From Chara braunii (taxonomy: Eukaryota; Streptophyta; Charophyceae; Charales; Characeae): a DNA stretch of 43,767 bases. The stretch lies in contig BFEA01000025.1 of assembly GCA_003427395.1 (NCBI GenBank), positions 1,550,650 through 1,594,416 of the forward strand, written 5' to 3'. Shown here in pieces: positions 1-10,081 of this stretch. Numbering within the stretch: the stretch's first letter is position 1; every line of letters starts with the position of its first letter. A model generated the notes under the pieces. The model searched no databases. It was given only the letters and a program-made list of their open reading frames with translations, and was not told the origin of the DNA. The position numbers and the translations under genes were made by a program.

Positions 1-7
1 CCCCCCC

Positions 8-62
<55 letters not shown>

Positions 63-65
63 TCT
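1..65. repeat. poly-C run and (CT)n microsatellite
   Basis: A run of about 18 C is followed by a nearly pure CT dinucleotide repeat. It is simple-sequence DNA with no coding content. A similar CT array recurs at 38965-39024. Confidence 0.95.
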
Positions 66-951
66 TCGTCGTTGTCCTCTGTGCAGGTTCGCGTCACCTT
101 CCTCCGCAGCCCAGCTATGGTGGACTTCTTCTTCAAGGGTGACTCACTTCAGCTATGGCACCCACGTATCTCCCTCCTGCTACAACGACGATGCGCATGG
201 AGTAGCGGGTACCAACTCCGATACCAGTGCAATCAGACTCGCATACTTCGTCACGTCACATGCATACAAACAGATGGTGAATCACACTGGCGCCTAGCGC
301 CCAACTCAATGCTCGAGGATATGGGAACCAAGACACAGTTCAGATGCAAGCTCGCTTAAATAGGCTATGGTGCATCAGAACCCACTCATCGCAACTATCG
401 TCACTGTGTCCAACACCACTGTTCACTTCACACATCAACTCCGGATCACCCTGGATACCCCACGCACATACTCTGCATACACACGAATGCACACCTATTA
501 CTAACTATGGCAGCTATAGCCGCCAGCTAACTCTACTCTACAAGCAGCTATGGTTGCGCTAACTCCCTCTAGCCCACTTCGACTTCAGGCTCCTCTGCAG
601 ACCACCTCGCACAAGTCACCATGGCAGCGCGTCCGCATGGCTTCCGCAGGAATGAATGAATGGTTGTGCGCTGCCTCTTGATTTATACTTCTCTAACTCG
701 TTGGTCTGCCCCTTTCCATCATCCCATGGTACACACAGTCCCCTATGGTACTTGCTGGACTGGACTGGGACTGACTGGATTGTACTGTTGACTGCATGGG
801 GACGCACTGCTAACCTACCGCTATCGTACTGCGAATGTACTGCAGTTGGTCCACCACTTGCCCACTTGCCCACTTGCCTCAGTCTAAAACGTGAGCAAGC
901 TGCGAAAGACCACTTCTGGACCTTCCGGAAGTCTGTGGACTTGGCCTTTCG

Positions 952-1013
952 GGATTGTAGCAGCTACGACCTTGACCTTTCAGGATTGTAGCAGCTATGA
1001 CTTTGACCCTTCA
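952..1013. repeat. 31-bp tandem duplication
   Basis: Two adjacent 31-bp units share GGATTGTAGCAGCTA and then CTTTGACC-like text, with a few substitutions between them. No function is apparent. Confidence 0.85.
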
Positions 1014-1249
1014 GGACATCTAGAGCTACGACTTCTGGAACTCTCTAAGACCTCTACTCGACAGGTCTACAAATCGAATCCCTATGTCCACACAGTCCTA
1101 CGACAGACAAACAACAACTCACGAAACACAGGTCACGGGCTCAAATACTCAAGGGTCAACTCGGTACTGTACATGGGTAAGGTAAGGTCTGGGGATCGAA
1201 CCCTGGGATGTGCATCTGCCTCTGCAAAAGTGAAAACCATTTCACAATT

Positions 1250-1310
1250 CGGTATTCTATTTTATTTCGGCATTCTGTTTTAAATCGGTATTCTATGTTA
1301 TTTCGGTATT
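1250..1310. repeat. 18-bp tandem repeat, about 3.3 copies
   Basis: Units start CGGTATTCT or CGGCATTCT at 1250, 1268, 1286 and 1304, giving an exact 18-bp period. AT-rich and non-coding. Confidence 0.85.
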
Positions 1311-1855
1311 GGAATTAGGGTTGCGATAAAATTTCGGTTTTCGTTCAATTTGGGGAAATTCACATGTTTTTGGAACCGTAAAACCATAAATTCCGTGAAA
1401 TCATGGAAAATTAGGGTTGAAATCTGAATTTTTTGCGAAATTTTTTCTTTTCCCTAATTGATAATTTTCGAATACGGACTCCGGCCTTTTGAAAATCGGA
1501 CTTTGTTAGGTTGAAATTCCTGAAATTTCACGTTTTTCGAAAATTCGAGTGTTTTTCTTCTCCTGACTATCCGAATTTTTTTTTTTTTCATTTGGCAATA
1601 TTGTTCGGAATCGTTACGTCACAACTGCAACTTCCGGGGAATTCACTAACAACGGTGAACTCCCGAGCCATAGGTGATCTCAATGGACACCTAATCCACC
1701 GACAATTTGACAATTCGTTATTGACAATTATTAAATGTTTTTTATTAATGATTAATTATTAATTATTTTTGTAATTAAAATGTTTAAAGGGGGAAAAGTC
1801 ATTTTTTTTCTCTTTTGATTAGGGGTCCAGTGCATATTGGGACAGGGGACTGTAT

Positions 1856-3751
1856 GTGAATTGCTTGATCTGTTCTACCCCTGTTCCTAGCCTCCCTGCC
1901 CTTCCCGTATCTGTGACCACCGGGACTTCTCAAGTACCACATCAGCTCGCGCTGATGTTGATGGAACAGGACACCGGGGCACTACCACGACGCAGTGCCA
2001 GGCTCGCAGTTCGTAGCCACTCTGTGGTACCTCCACGAACCAAGTATCAGCAACAGCGACTCAGCAGGCGAACGACTCCAGCGACATCGAGTAAAGCAAC
2101 TGCAGTACTGGTTACCACCGGGGCTCTTCCCGCATGTCTGGTCCAAAGGGACCACGAGCCGTTGCTAGATTACCTTCAGCGGGTGCAGGCATTTACGGAT
2201 GTCGTTGCTACCGCTAAAGCACAGCAGGAGGCAGCAGAGGCGGAACGTAAGCGGCTGGCCAATGAGGCGGCAGCCCAAGCTCAGCGGACTGTTGAGGCTG
2301 ATGCAATGGCTCGAGACAGACGGAATGCCGCCAGCGTTGAGTCCCTGATTCAAAATGAGAATCAGTGGACAATGCTACTCCAAGACATGATCTTTGTGCC
2401 TACGGACGCGTAGGCGGATCCGACACCGGCGGAGACAGAAAGGAGTAACCTGGCTAACCTGATGTTGGGCATGATGAGAGCGGTAATGTGGAATAACACA
2501 ATCCTGCAGGTACACCTGCTCGCAGAACGACAGCTCAAACAGAAGCAGCAACAAGATACTGCCGCCTTAACAGCTGCCATCTGCGTCGCAGCAACACAGC
2601 AGCAGCACCAGCACCAGCACCAGCTGTTGAACTCCACTCTCACACGCGTCAACAACATCGAGGCTCAGGCCTCAGCAGCGCCAGGTTGCATGACAGACAC
2701 GGCGAAGCAGCTCGGGGAGCGCATCGACCATGTCGTCAATGTGATCGGTGAACTGGGTGACTTCACTAATCCAGCCACAATCAGCAGCATGGTGGCCGCT
2801 AAGACGGACATCACCAAGCTGCAGTCACGACCGGACACCGCTACAAAGGCATACAAGATTCCGCGCTTCAACATCGGCAAGTTTGACGACTACAACAAGA
2901 CGGACGCTTTGACATGGTGGCAAGGCTTCCTCACCGAAGCATCCTGCCACTCTGTACCGTCCGAAGATATGATGAAAGCGCTCTACCTCCAACTCACTGG
3001 AGGAGCACAGGCATGGATGAACCATACCGCGGCCAATCTGAAATGCACCATCGCCCAACTGCACACGCACATTCCGTGGAAGCAGTTCGAGCAAATGTGG
3101 TCCACTCGATTCATGGCCCGCAATGTTGTAAAGGCGACCATGAATGGCGTCTACTCCAGCTCACAAGGGAACATGCCAACTCGAGACTGGACGATCAAGT
3201 GGCAGAAGATAGTAACCACTCCAGGCTTCAACTTGAGTTTCCCAAACCAACGATCTGAGTTCTTTTCGTGATCGTGCGTAGGACTGCGGACGACACTCGG
3301 CAACGAGTACGACTATGCCTCATTCCAGGCCATTCTGAATCGTGCGAACCTGGTCATCCAAACGGATGACAAGGCCGCTAACGAACGGCAGTCCCAGCCT
3401 CACTATGTGGCTAAGCAAGGCTACCAATGACCGGCACATAACAATGTCGTGATTCCTGATGAATCAATCGATCTCCACGCTGCAGCAGCATCCTCGAGTG
3501 ATGGAGGAGTTGTTGCAGCGCTCCCGCCAAAGCGTCCCAAGAGAGTTCGGAAGAACAAGGCGACACAAACGACGACATCAACGGGAACTGGGCAGCAACT
3601 ATGGACGACATACAACATTACCAAGGAAGTATTTGACCTTCGTCAACGGTACGAATATTGCCTATGGTGCAAAAGTGTAAACCACACTACGACACAATGC
3701 TCGGAAAAGAGCAAGGCACGCGTACCCTGTCCAGCTAACTCGGGAAACTGA
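1856..3751 (+). pseudogene. gag: Gag of element 1, three in-frame stops
   Basis: Gag packages retrotransposon RNA into virus-like particles in the cytoplasm. One frame runs from 1856 to 3751 (about 630 codons), broken by stops at 2411, 3269 and 3428. The N-terminal third is Ala/Gln-rich and probably coiled coil; a His/Gln run lies near 2600-2630. The capsid-like core (about 2850-3270) contains FDDYNKTDALTWWQ and MMKALYLQLTGGAQAWMNH, typical of plant Ty3 Gag. A canonical CCHC zinc knuckle (C-x2-C-x4-H-x4-C, CLWCKSVNH) lies at 3659-3700. At least two stops (3269, 3428) look like CGA to TGA. The ATG at 1856 is the first in frame and could be downstream of the true start. Confidence 0.88.
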
Positions 3752-3860
3752 GTTACGCACGGAGAGGGGCGACTCCTCTCCTCACTCCGCCGGAACCGGT
3801 TGCCTTGCTAGTAACCGATATCACTACCGGGGAGCATGCGTTGTCGCTGATTCTCGTGCT

Positions 3861-4610
3861 ATGTACGAGGATTATGCCACCCAGCTGGTGCCACCATTAG
3901 ACCAGCCTAGCCACGTGCACTTAGATAGCTTATGCGCAGCCTATACACCGTTGGCAAGTGAACCAGTCAGTTCGCCACTGATTTTTGAGGACTCGACGAC
4001 GTGGTCAAGACTTGAGGAGCTTGACCCGCTCACGAGAGAGGACTTCGCTTGGATGCCTCTACCCTCAACCGGAACCTTGCCAAGGACGCATTGTAACACC
4101 TTGATGGCAAATCTACGCTCCTATTTGCACGCTGCAATACCAGCTCCCCTGACGGACGACGGAGTAGCGGTTGTCGATCTCCGCTCCTATCTCGCGAAGA
4201 TTGACCGCGAGTATGCCACCCAAAGGTACACCGAAACCGATGCGCCTTTGCTCTATATCAGTATTCAAATTGGAAAGGCAACTTGCAGTGCCTTGATTGA
4301 TTGCGGAGCATCTCACAATTTCATGAGGCAAGCCTTTATGGCCCGCGCGTTCGAAGGAAGACGCAACCTACACAAGTTACACTCGCGGACAGCCGCACAC
4401 AAAAGTCGATTGACCAATGCGTTGACGACGTCTCGGTATACTTTGCGCCCCTTGCGTGCGAGCCGGTGTCTTTCCACATCCTCGACACCAAGTTTGACAT
4501 GATTCTAGGCATGTCTTGGTTGCGTAGCGCCGATCATCTGGCGAACTTCCATGACCGAACCGTTTACATCCGTGATCGGAACCGAGTGTTAGTACCATGT
4601 ACGGTTGCGA
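3861..4610 (+). pseudogene. retropepsin-like protease of element 1, frameshifted
   Basis: The protease cleaves the Gag-Pol precursor. The active-site loop reads ALIDCGASHNFM (about 4290-4325), so the usual D-S/T-G is D-C-G, a variant I recall from some plant Ty3 elements. The frame then changes near 4345 and continues through FDMILGMSWL, the hydrophobic-Gly motif near the domain's end. Gag's frame ends at 3751 and this frame starts at 3861, so a gag-pol frame change or a lost stretch lies between them. Confidence 0.82.
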
Positions 4611-5473
4611 CCCCTCACACTTCGATTTCTTGTCACGTGGTTTCCGATGCGAGGATTCGTGATGCCATAGCTCGGAATGACGTCAAGGAGATGGGCCTTG
4701 TTTTCTTACATGCCCTCCCCTCGTCGGACGGACCACCCGTGTCGCTGCCGGACCCACGTATTACCCACCTCTTAGACGGATATGGAGACGTCTTCGAGGA
4801 TCCCACCGAAACAGTTCCGGATCGGCCCATACGACACGGGATTACGCTCGAGGCGGACGCCGTCCCTCCGCGTGGATGCATTTACCGCATGAGCGAAGAG
4901 GAACTCGAGGTGCTTCATGCACAACTCGATGACCTTCTCGACAAGGGCTGGATTCGCCTTAGTTGTTCGTCATACGGTGCACCAGTTCTCTTCGTCCAGA
5001 AGAAGAACAAGGACCTATGCCTGTGCATTGACTATCGACAACTTAACGCACAAACCGTTAAGAACGCCAGCCCTCTCCCTCGGATTGATGATCTCCTCGA
5101 GCGGTTGGGCGGTGTGACGTACTTCTTGAAGTTGGACTTGAAGTCGGGTTACCACCCGATTGAAATCCAGCCTCAAGATCGGTACAAGACCGATCTTCAA
5201 AAGGCAGTATGGGCGTTTTGAGTGGGTCTTGATGCCATTTGGACTCACCAATGCCCCGACAACTTTCCAAGCAGCCATGACAACGGAGTTCCGAGACTTG
5301 CTCGATCGTACCATCCTCATCTATCTCGACGATATCTTGGTCTATAGTAGGACGCTCGACGAGCACCTCGTACACCTTCGTGTGGTGTTGGATCGTTTGC
5401 GAGCATCCAAATACAAAGCAAACCTGTCAAGAGCGAATTCGCCAAGCAAGAGCTTGAGTACTTAGGCCATTAT
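4611..5473 (+). pseudogene. reverse transcriptase domain of element 1, two frame breaks
   Basis: The RT copies genomic RNA into cDNA. The N-terminal part (frame of 4301-5221) has GWIRLSCSSYGAPVLFVQKK, IDYRQLN and motif A LDLKSGYH. A frameshift near 5190 moves to the frame carrying YGRFEWVLMPFGLTNAPTTF (motif B) and the intact catalytic box YLDD at 5322-5333. A further shift near 5425 leads into EFAKQELEYLGH and the connection domain. Catalytic residues survive, but the chain cannot be translated in one piece. Confidence 0.92.
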
Positions 5474-6115
5474 GTGACCCCGAAAGGCATTCGTCCCTTA
5501 GCGGACAAGATCCAAGCCATCGTGGATTCGTCGGAACCCCGTTGCATGACGGACGTACGCTCTTTCATGGGGTTGGCTGGATACTATCAGCGTTTTGCCG
5601 AGTCCTACTCCAAACTGGCAGCTCCTTTGTCGAGACTTAAGTCCCCGAAGGTACCATTCGAGTTCGACGACGCAGCTCGTGGCGCGTTCAATACGTTGAA
5701 GGCGGCGATGCAAGACGCACCGGCCCTTCGTATCTATGATCCCACCCTACCCACCCAAGTGACTACGGATGCTTCCGGGTACGGTCTTGGTACGGTATTG
5801 GAACAATGCCACATGGATGGTTGGCACCCGGTCGAGTACTTCTCCCAAAAAGTGTCTCCCATCAACACTCTCGACGACGCTAGGAAGAAAGAGCTACTCG
5901 CGTTCGTCACCGTTCTCAAACGGTAGCGCCACTTTCTTATCGGTCGTCGGCGTTTTAGATGGAACACGGACAACAATCCGTTGACCTTCTACAAAACGTA
6001 GGACAGGGTCACTAGCACGATCCGTCGATGAATGTATTACATCGACCAGTTCGATTTTGAGCCGTGCCACATTCCCGGTCCCGCCAATCGAGCAGCGGAC
6101 GCCCTCTCTTGATGG
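5474..6115 (+). pseudogene. RT connection and RNase H domain of element 1
   Basis: The frame opens with VTPKGIRPLADKI and FMGLAGYYQRF, the usual Ty3 RT connection, then TTDASGYGLGTVLEQ, the first catalytic Asp of RNase H, then ARKKELLAFVTVLKR. Stops at 5924 (TAG, expected Trp in KRWRHFL), at about 5999 and near 6027 and 6111 interrupt otherwise well-kept text (NTDNNPLTFY, YYIDQFDFEPCHIPGPANRAADAL). RNase H removes the RNA strand during reverse transcription. Confidence 0.88.
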
Positions 6116-7113
6116 CCCGACCTTTGTGCCCTCGTGACGACGATGTTCCAACTAGACAACGATCTGCAGCAACATTTCGTNAAAGGCTACAAGTCCGATC
6201 CGGCGAACTCTACGCTTTATCCGGACCTATCATCGGATCACACGCCGGCTGGTCATTATCGTATCTCCGACGGGTTCCTACTTCTTCACACGAGAGGAAA
6301 GGACTTGTTAGTGATGCCCTTAGATCGCATCTTACAGACTCGTCTTCTCGGCGAATTCCATGATGCACGACTTTCGGCACACCTTGGTGTGACCCGCACA
6401 TTGGCCCGCCTCCGCCAACGTTTTCACTGGCCTGACGTTCTTCACGACGTCACGAGGTATATTGAGTCATGAGCAGTTTGCCATCGTAACAAAGGTAGAT
6501 CTCAGGTCCCTTATGGCCAACTGAAACCGATGCCGATTCCTCGGGCACCTCGCCTATCTGTTGCTATGGATGTTACAGGCCCGTTCCCCCGCGATGGCCT
6601 CAGTCATGACGGCATTCTCACGGTCGTTGACCGTTTGAGCAAATACGCTCGTTTTCTTCCATGCAAGTATCGTGCCACAGCCCCCGAGCTCGCTCGACTC
6701 TTGCACGCTGGCTGGATTACCGCCCATGGTGTTCCGAAGATATTGTGAGCGACTGAGATACTCGCTTCATGTCTTCCTTTTGGACTTCCCTCATGCCGGA
6801 GTCCGGTTCGACTATGAAGCCGAGTTCCGCACGGCACCCGCAGATGGATGGAAAGTCGAAACGAGCGCATCAAACCGCTCAAATGATGTTGCGTACACTC
6901 ATCCGTCCCGACCAGAAAGATTGGGTTGACCGGCTTCCCGATATCGAGTTCGCCTATAACACTTCGGTGCATCTGGCGATCTGCCTCACTCCATTTGAGT
7001 TACATCACGGTGGAGAGAAGGCCCGAGTCTTCGTCGATCTTCTTTTACCACGGGCCGCCGACATAGACGTCGCTTACTCTCCCGCTTCCGTCCGGAAGTA
7101 CGGGACTTGCTGA
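6116..7113 (+). pseudogene. integrase of element 1, catalytic Glu replaced by Lys
   Basis: The integrase inserts cDNA into the chromosome. The zinc-binding region has two His (FHDARLSAHLGVTRT), but a TGA at 6470-6472 stands where the first Cys is expected, with CHRNK following. The core keeps VAMDVTGPFP (first Asp at 6569-6571). A 1-base change near 6740 shifts the frame and TGA replaces Arg in SDRDTRF. In the HPQMDGKSKRAHQ segment, AAA (Lys, 6859-6861) occupies the position of the third catalytic residue Glu. A single N at 6181 is an unresolved base. Confidence 0.9.
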
Positions 7114-7696
7114 TCAAAGCCCGCGCGAACATGCAAAAGGCTCAAATCCGCATGCAGCAGCAAGCCAACCGACGTTAACTCCCATGTCCTTTCCGCGAAG
7201 GAGACCTTGTTGGGTCCTCGCTGAGGAATTCGCGCTCGAGCAGGACGTCTCGCGCAAACTCCTCCCAAAATGGTTTGGATCATGGAAGGTAGTTTTTGCA
7301 GCAGGCGACGACCCTGCAAATCCTTCCTTTGTGATTGCCATCCCACCGGACCTCCGTGTGCAACCGGTCTTCCATGCGTCGAAGCTGGCCATCTACACGC
7401 CACCATCCGCAGACGAGTTCCCGGGCAGACGATCACAGGATCCGCCCTCTATGGACGGCCATCAGGAAGTTGACCGTGTCATCAAGCACCGCAAGTTTGG
7501 CAACAAGCCAATGCAATACCAAGTCACTTTCAAGCAATGTGACCCGGATGACACCCGTTGAATCTCCCACGCAGACTTACAAGCATCTTCACCTCTCATC
7601 TTCTCCGACTACGAGACCAGAAGACTTGCCAAGGACAAAGCTCGTCCCACCCGACCCACCCCGGTATCGGACATACATCTTCGCCCTCGCAGGTAG
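7114..7696 (+). pseudogene. integrase C-terminus and chromodomain-like module of element 1
   Basis: After frame breaks near 7100 and 7210, one frame carries LLPKWFGSWKVV and FHASKLAIY, typical of the region after the chromovirus integrase core. EVDRVIKHRKFGNKPMQYQV then fits a chromodomain start. TGA at 7559-7561 sits where chromodomains have the Trp of a W-x-x motif, and the frame continues ISHADLQ to a stop at 7694-7696. Chromodomains steer integration towards particular chromatin. The chromodomain call rests on position and motif shape. Confidence 0.75.
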
Positions 7697-7708
7697 CTCG
7701 GTCTTTTA

Positions 7709-7718
7709 AGGGGGGGAG
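7709..7718 (+). other. polypurine tract of element 1
   Basis: AAGGGGGGGAG-type purine run directly before a TG dinucleotide, about 12 bases after the last Pol stop. This is the expected plus-strand primer site at the 3' LTR boundary. Confidence 0.85.
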
Positions 7719-7932
7719 TGTGTTACACACTGTGTCACACGGGCCCGGTTAGGCCCGACAAATAGGGGTTCGGAGGCCGGTCCAGGCCCAAGGCCGGACC
7801 TTTAGACCAGAGGCGCCACTGTAGGCCCACCGGTTGGCCTTTAGGCCACAATTAGGACCAGACCAGACGGGCTGGCCCAAACGACATTACCGTTGGGCCA
7901 GACGGCGCTCTTGAGGATGACGCCCGTCGGTC

Positions 7933-7966
7933 TGATCTGAATCGTCACTTTTGACGATTCAGATCA
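7933..7966. repeat. perfect 15-bp inverted repeat in the LTR
   Basis: TGATCTGAATCGTCA is followed after 4 bases (CTTT) by its exact reverse complement. In DNA or RNA it can form a strong stem-loop. Confidence 0.9.
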
Positions 7967-8301
7967 CGGCTCGGCCTCACAGCATAGAGGCCGACCTTTC
8001 CACACCGGTACTTAGGTACCAGGAGGCCGCCTATTCGGGCATTCAGGAGCAGCAACATTTCAGAGGAGCGCTGCGCTACAGCAGCAGCGGGAGGTTAGAC
8101 CTGGACTGCAGTCAGGGATAGAGAACGAGCGAGGTACTTACCTGGTACTTACCTGTGGCGCCATCGCTTCAAGGCACTTCGACTTCAGAAGACTTCTATT
8201 CAATGCGCCACCTTGCATCCTGCAGGTAAGGCTTCGGGTCAGGACAGGGTAGTGAGGACTCTCCTCCTCCCTACCTCACCATCTATCCCTCCTCCTCTGC
8301 T

Positions 8302-8398
8302 ATCTCCTCTTCTTCTTCTTCTTCTTCTTCTTTTTCTTCTTTTTCTTCTTCTTCTTCTTCTTCTTCTTCTTCTTCTTCTTCTTTTTCTTCTTCTTCAG
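8302..8398. repeat. (CTT)n pyrimidine microsatellite
   Basis: About 95 bases of TTC/CTT triplets with a few TTT interruptions, inside the presumed LTR. Confidence 0.95.
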
Positions 8399-9059
8399 AC
8401 TTATTTTTCATCTTCTTCTTATTCAGATTGGAGACTTTGATACGAGTTGAACAAAGATCAGTGTTGGACTTTGGCGGTAAGAGGTTGTGGTACTTACCGG
8501 ATTCGAGACTTGGAGATTGTTGGGATTGATACCCGGCCGCATCACAAATTGGACACCGGTTACATTAGGACTTTGTACCTCCGACATTGGTGACTTATTG
8601 TCCAGGACGCTTTGATCTTGTTCGATGATATTTTGGACTACCATATCAGTGACCTACTGGATTCTATCTCGGTGACATCTGGCACTGCCTACATCTCCCA
8701 CCTCCTTTGTCTCTCCTCCCACCTTTCATATGTGCATGGTTGTACGGGGCCTGAGCATTGTCTATGATTGGCTCAGACCCCACCATCTCACGATTGTTTG
8801 TGTGTTGAGTGGTATCGGTATGAGTTCAGTCTATGTGAGTCAGTCCATTTATCAGACTTCCGCTGCATACATGATCATCCTATATTGGTTGATCTTTGGT
8901 TCTGCCCATACTTGTTGAAGTATTCACGAGTATGCAACAGTAACCTTAACATTACCGACTCCTTCTCCGGGCTTCCCCTCGCCTCCACGTCATGAATCAA
9001 TATCCAGTAACAAGTCTGACAAGTCGTGATCACATAGAAGTGCCATGTGTGTGTGTGTC

Positions 9060-9097
9060 CTGTCTCTTATACACATCTAGATGTGTATAAGAGACAG
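9060..9097. other. Nextera/Tn5 mate-pair junction adapter (artefact)
   Basis: CTGTCTCTTATACACATCT (9060-9078) is the 19-bp Tn5 mosaic end and is followed immediately by its reverse complement (9079-9097). This 38-bp head-to-head pair is the known circularisation junction of Nextera mate-pair libraries. It is not natural sequence and marks a probable false join between the element-1 LTR and the minus-strand protease to its right. Confidence 0.97.
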
Positions 9098-9098
9098 A

Positions 9099-9334
9099 CG
9101 TACAGGTTCCTGTACAGATCCCGTACAAAAATAACCTGTACGTTTTGTACGGGAAGCCCCCGTACGTGTACTCTATGCAACGTAGCTATGGGGTCTTCCA
9201 ACTTTTGGACTCTTAACCCTAGCCTCAACTTCTTCAGCGCTCTACGGCTAATATAACTACGGGTAGCCCCTGAATCTATAAGGGCTCCTACTCTACTTCT
9301 GAAAACTTCTACATCTACTAACACTAGATGTCCT
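9099..9334 (-). pseudogene. retropepsin-like protease fragment of a second Ty3 element
   Basis: On the minus strand, VGALIDSGATRSYISRRAL contains the D-S-G active site of an LTR-retrotransposon protease. About 75 residues remain and the downstream part is cut by the adapter at 9097; the last residues of the apparent frame (CLLYTSRCV) come from adapter DNA. RT and integrase are absent. It follows the Gag remnant at 9335-10081 in another frame. Confidence 0.82.
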
Positions 9335-10081
9335 TTACTCTTGGGCCTTCACTTCAGAGTCCAGCTGTGTCGCCAGTTCTTGTGCAAAGTAGTCCCAATC
9401 GGACTGAAAGCACGATAATGTCTTGACTTCTGCCAATAGGAATTGTTCTTCCTGGATCTGTGCCAAGCGTTCTACATTCTTTGTCATAATTTCCATCTTC
9501 CCCTATAAATCTACCTGAACCGCCATCTGATCTCTCTGCTTCTTTATCTCCTCCAATTCTCTCACCGCTTGGCTCGCCGCCTCCATCCTTCTTTTCCTTT
9601 CCCTTGTCAAACAAAACTTTCATTCCATCCTTTTCCCATCTTCGAACACCTGCCGCTTGAGTGGATCTTCTTCAGCATCCGCGGCCGCCTCTTGTTCCTC
9701 CCTGGGAACATACATTAGGGCCTCCTCATCTTCCCCCAGGGATAGTCCCGCAACCCACTCTGTAATCTTCTTCTCCATCAAGTCCTCTTTCGTGCCACTG
9801 GATTCTCCTCTTCCTTTTGCCCTTCGTCTTTCCAGTGGGGTTTCTTCCTCCTCCTCCTCCTCTTCTACCGCCTTGAGCTTCTCTTCCTCTTCTTTCTTTA
9901 ACCTTTCTCTTTCTCTGGTCATCTCCTCCGAGTCCTCAATCTTCTTTAACTTCGCCGCCTGCGCTTCTATCAAGGCCTTTTCTTGGACTCCTTCTTCTCT
10001 CTTCTCTCTTTCAGGATGGCGACGGCTTTCGCCCCCTCTTCGACTGTGTAAGGTGCTATTTCTGGTACGCGTGTCAACCAT
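9335..10081 (-). pseudogene. gag: Gag N-terminal region of a second Ty3 element
   Basis: The minus-strand ATG at 10081 opens MVDTRTRNSTLHSR and runs 153 codons: a highly charged Lys/Glu helix (LKKEEEEKLKAVEEEEEEE), then GESSGTKEDLMEKKITEWVAGL and EEALMYVPREEQ. I remember this text from Chara retrotransposon Gags. A frame change near 9620 leads to GRSQDI and then DWDYFAQELATQLDSEVKAQE, ending near 9335. The protease begins within about 20 bases of that end with no capsid or zinc knuckle between, so the copy probably has an internal deletion. Confidence 0.78.

Larger units (their letters stand above)
66..1855. other. gene-free stretch upstream of element 1
   Basis: The small reading frames here have no recognisable domain and overlap on both strands. 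The last 600 bases are AT-rich. If the gag at 1856 had a 5' LTR it should lie here, but I see no copy of the LTR that begins at 7719 and no primer-binding site next to the gag start. Two short tandem repeats, at 952 and 1250, are listed separately. Confidence 0.6.
1856..8951 (+). mobile_element. Ty3/gypsy chromovirus-like retrotransposon, decayed (element 1)
   Basis: Domains occur in Ty3/gypsy order on the plus strand: Gag with CCHC knuckle, aspartic protease, reverse transcriptase, RNase H, integrase, and a chromodomain-like tail. A polypurine tract and an LTR start follow. The order INT then chromodomain defines chromoviruses. The copy is dead: Gag has three internal stops and Pol has at least five frame changes plus several nonsense codons. 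Only the 3' LTR can be recognised, and its right edge (placed at a TAACA mirroring the TGTTA start) is a guess. Confidence 0.88.
7719..8951 (+). repeat. 3' LTR of element 1 (right edge uncertain)
   Basis: It starts TGTGTTACACACTGTG straight after the polypurine tract. The first 300 bases are GC-rich with many GGCC boxes, followed by a CTT microsatellite. I place the end at TAACA (8947-8951) because it mirrors the TGTTA near the start; without the 5' LTR this cannot be confirmed. 8952-9059 holds nothing recognisable. Confidence 0.6.

Noticed and set aside
1193-1207. GGGGATCGAACCC, the complement of a tRNA T-arm or Pol III B box
   Set aside because: No matching A box, anticodon arm or acceptor stem could be found, so neither a tRNA gene nor a SINE is supported.
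9047-9256. plus-strand peptide frame containing SYTHLDVYKRQ
   Set aside because: That string is the translation of the Nextera junction adapter, and the rest is antisense to the protease.
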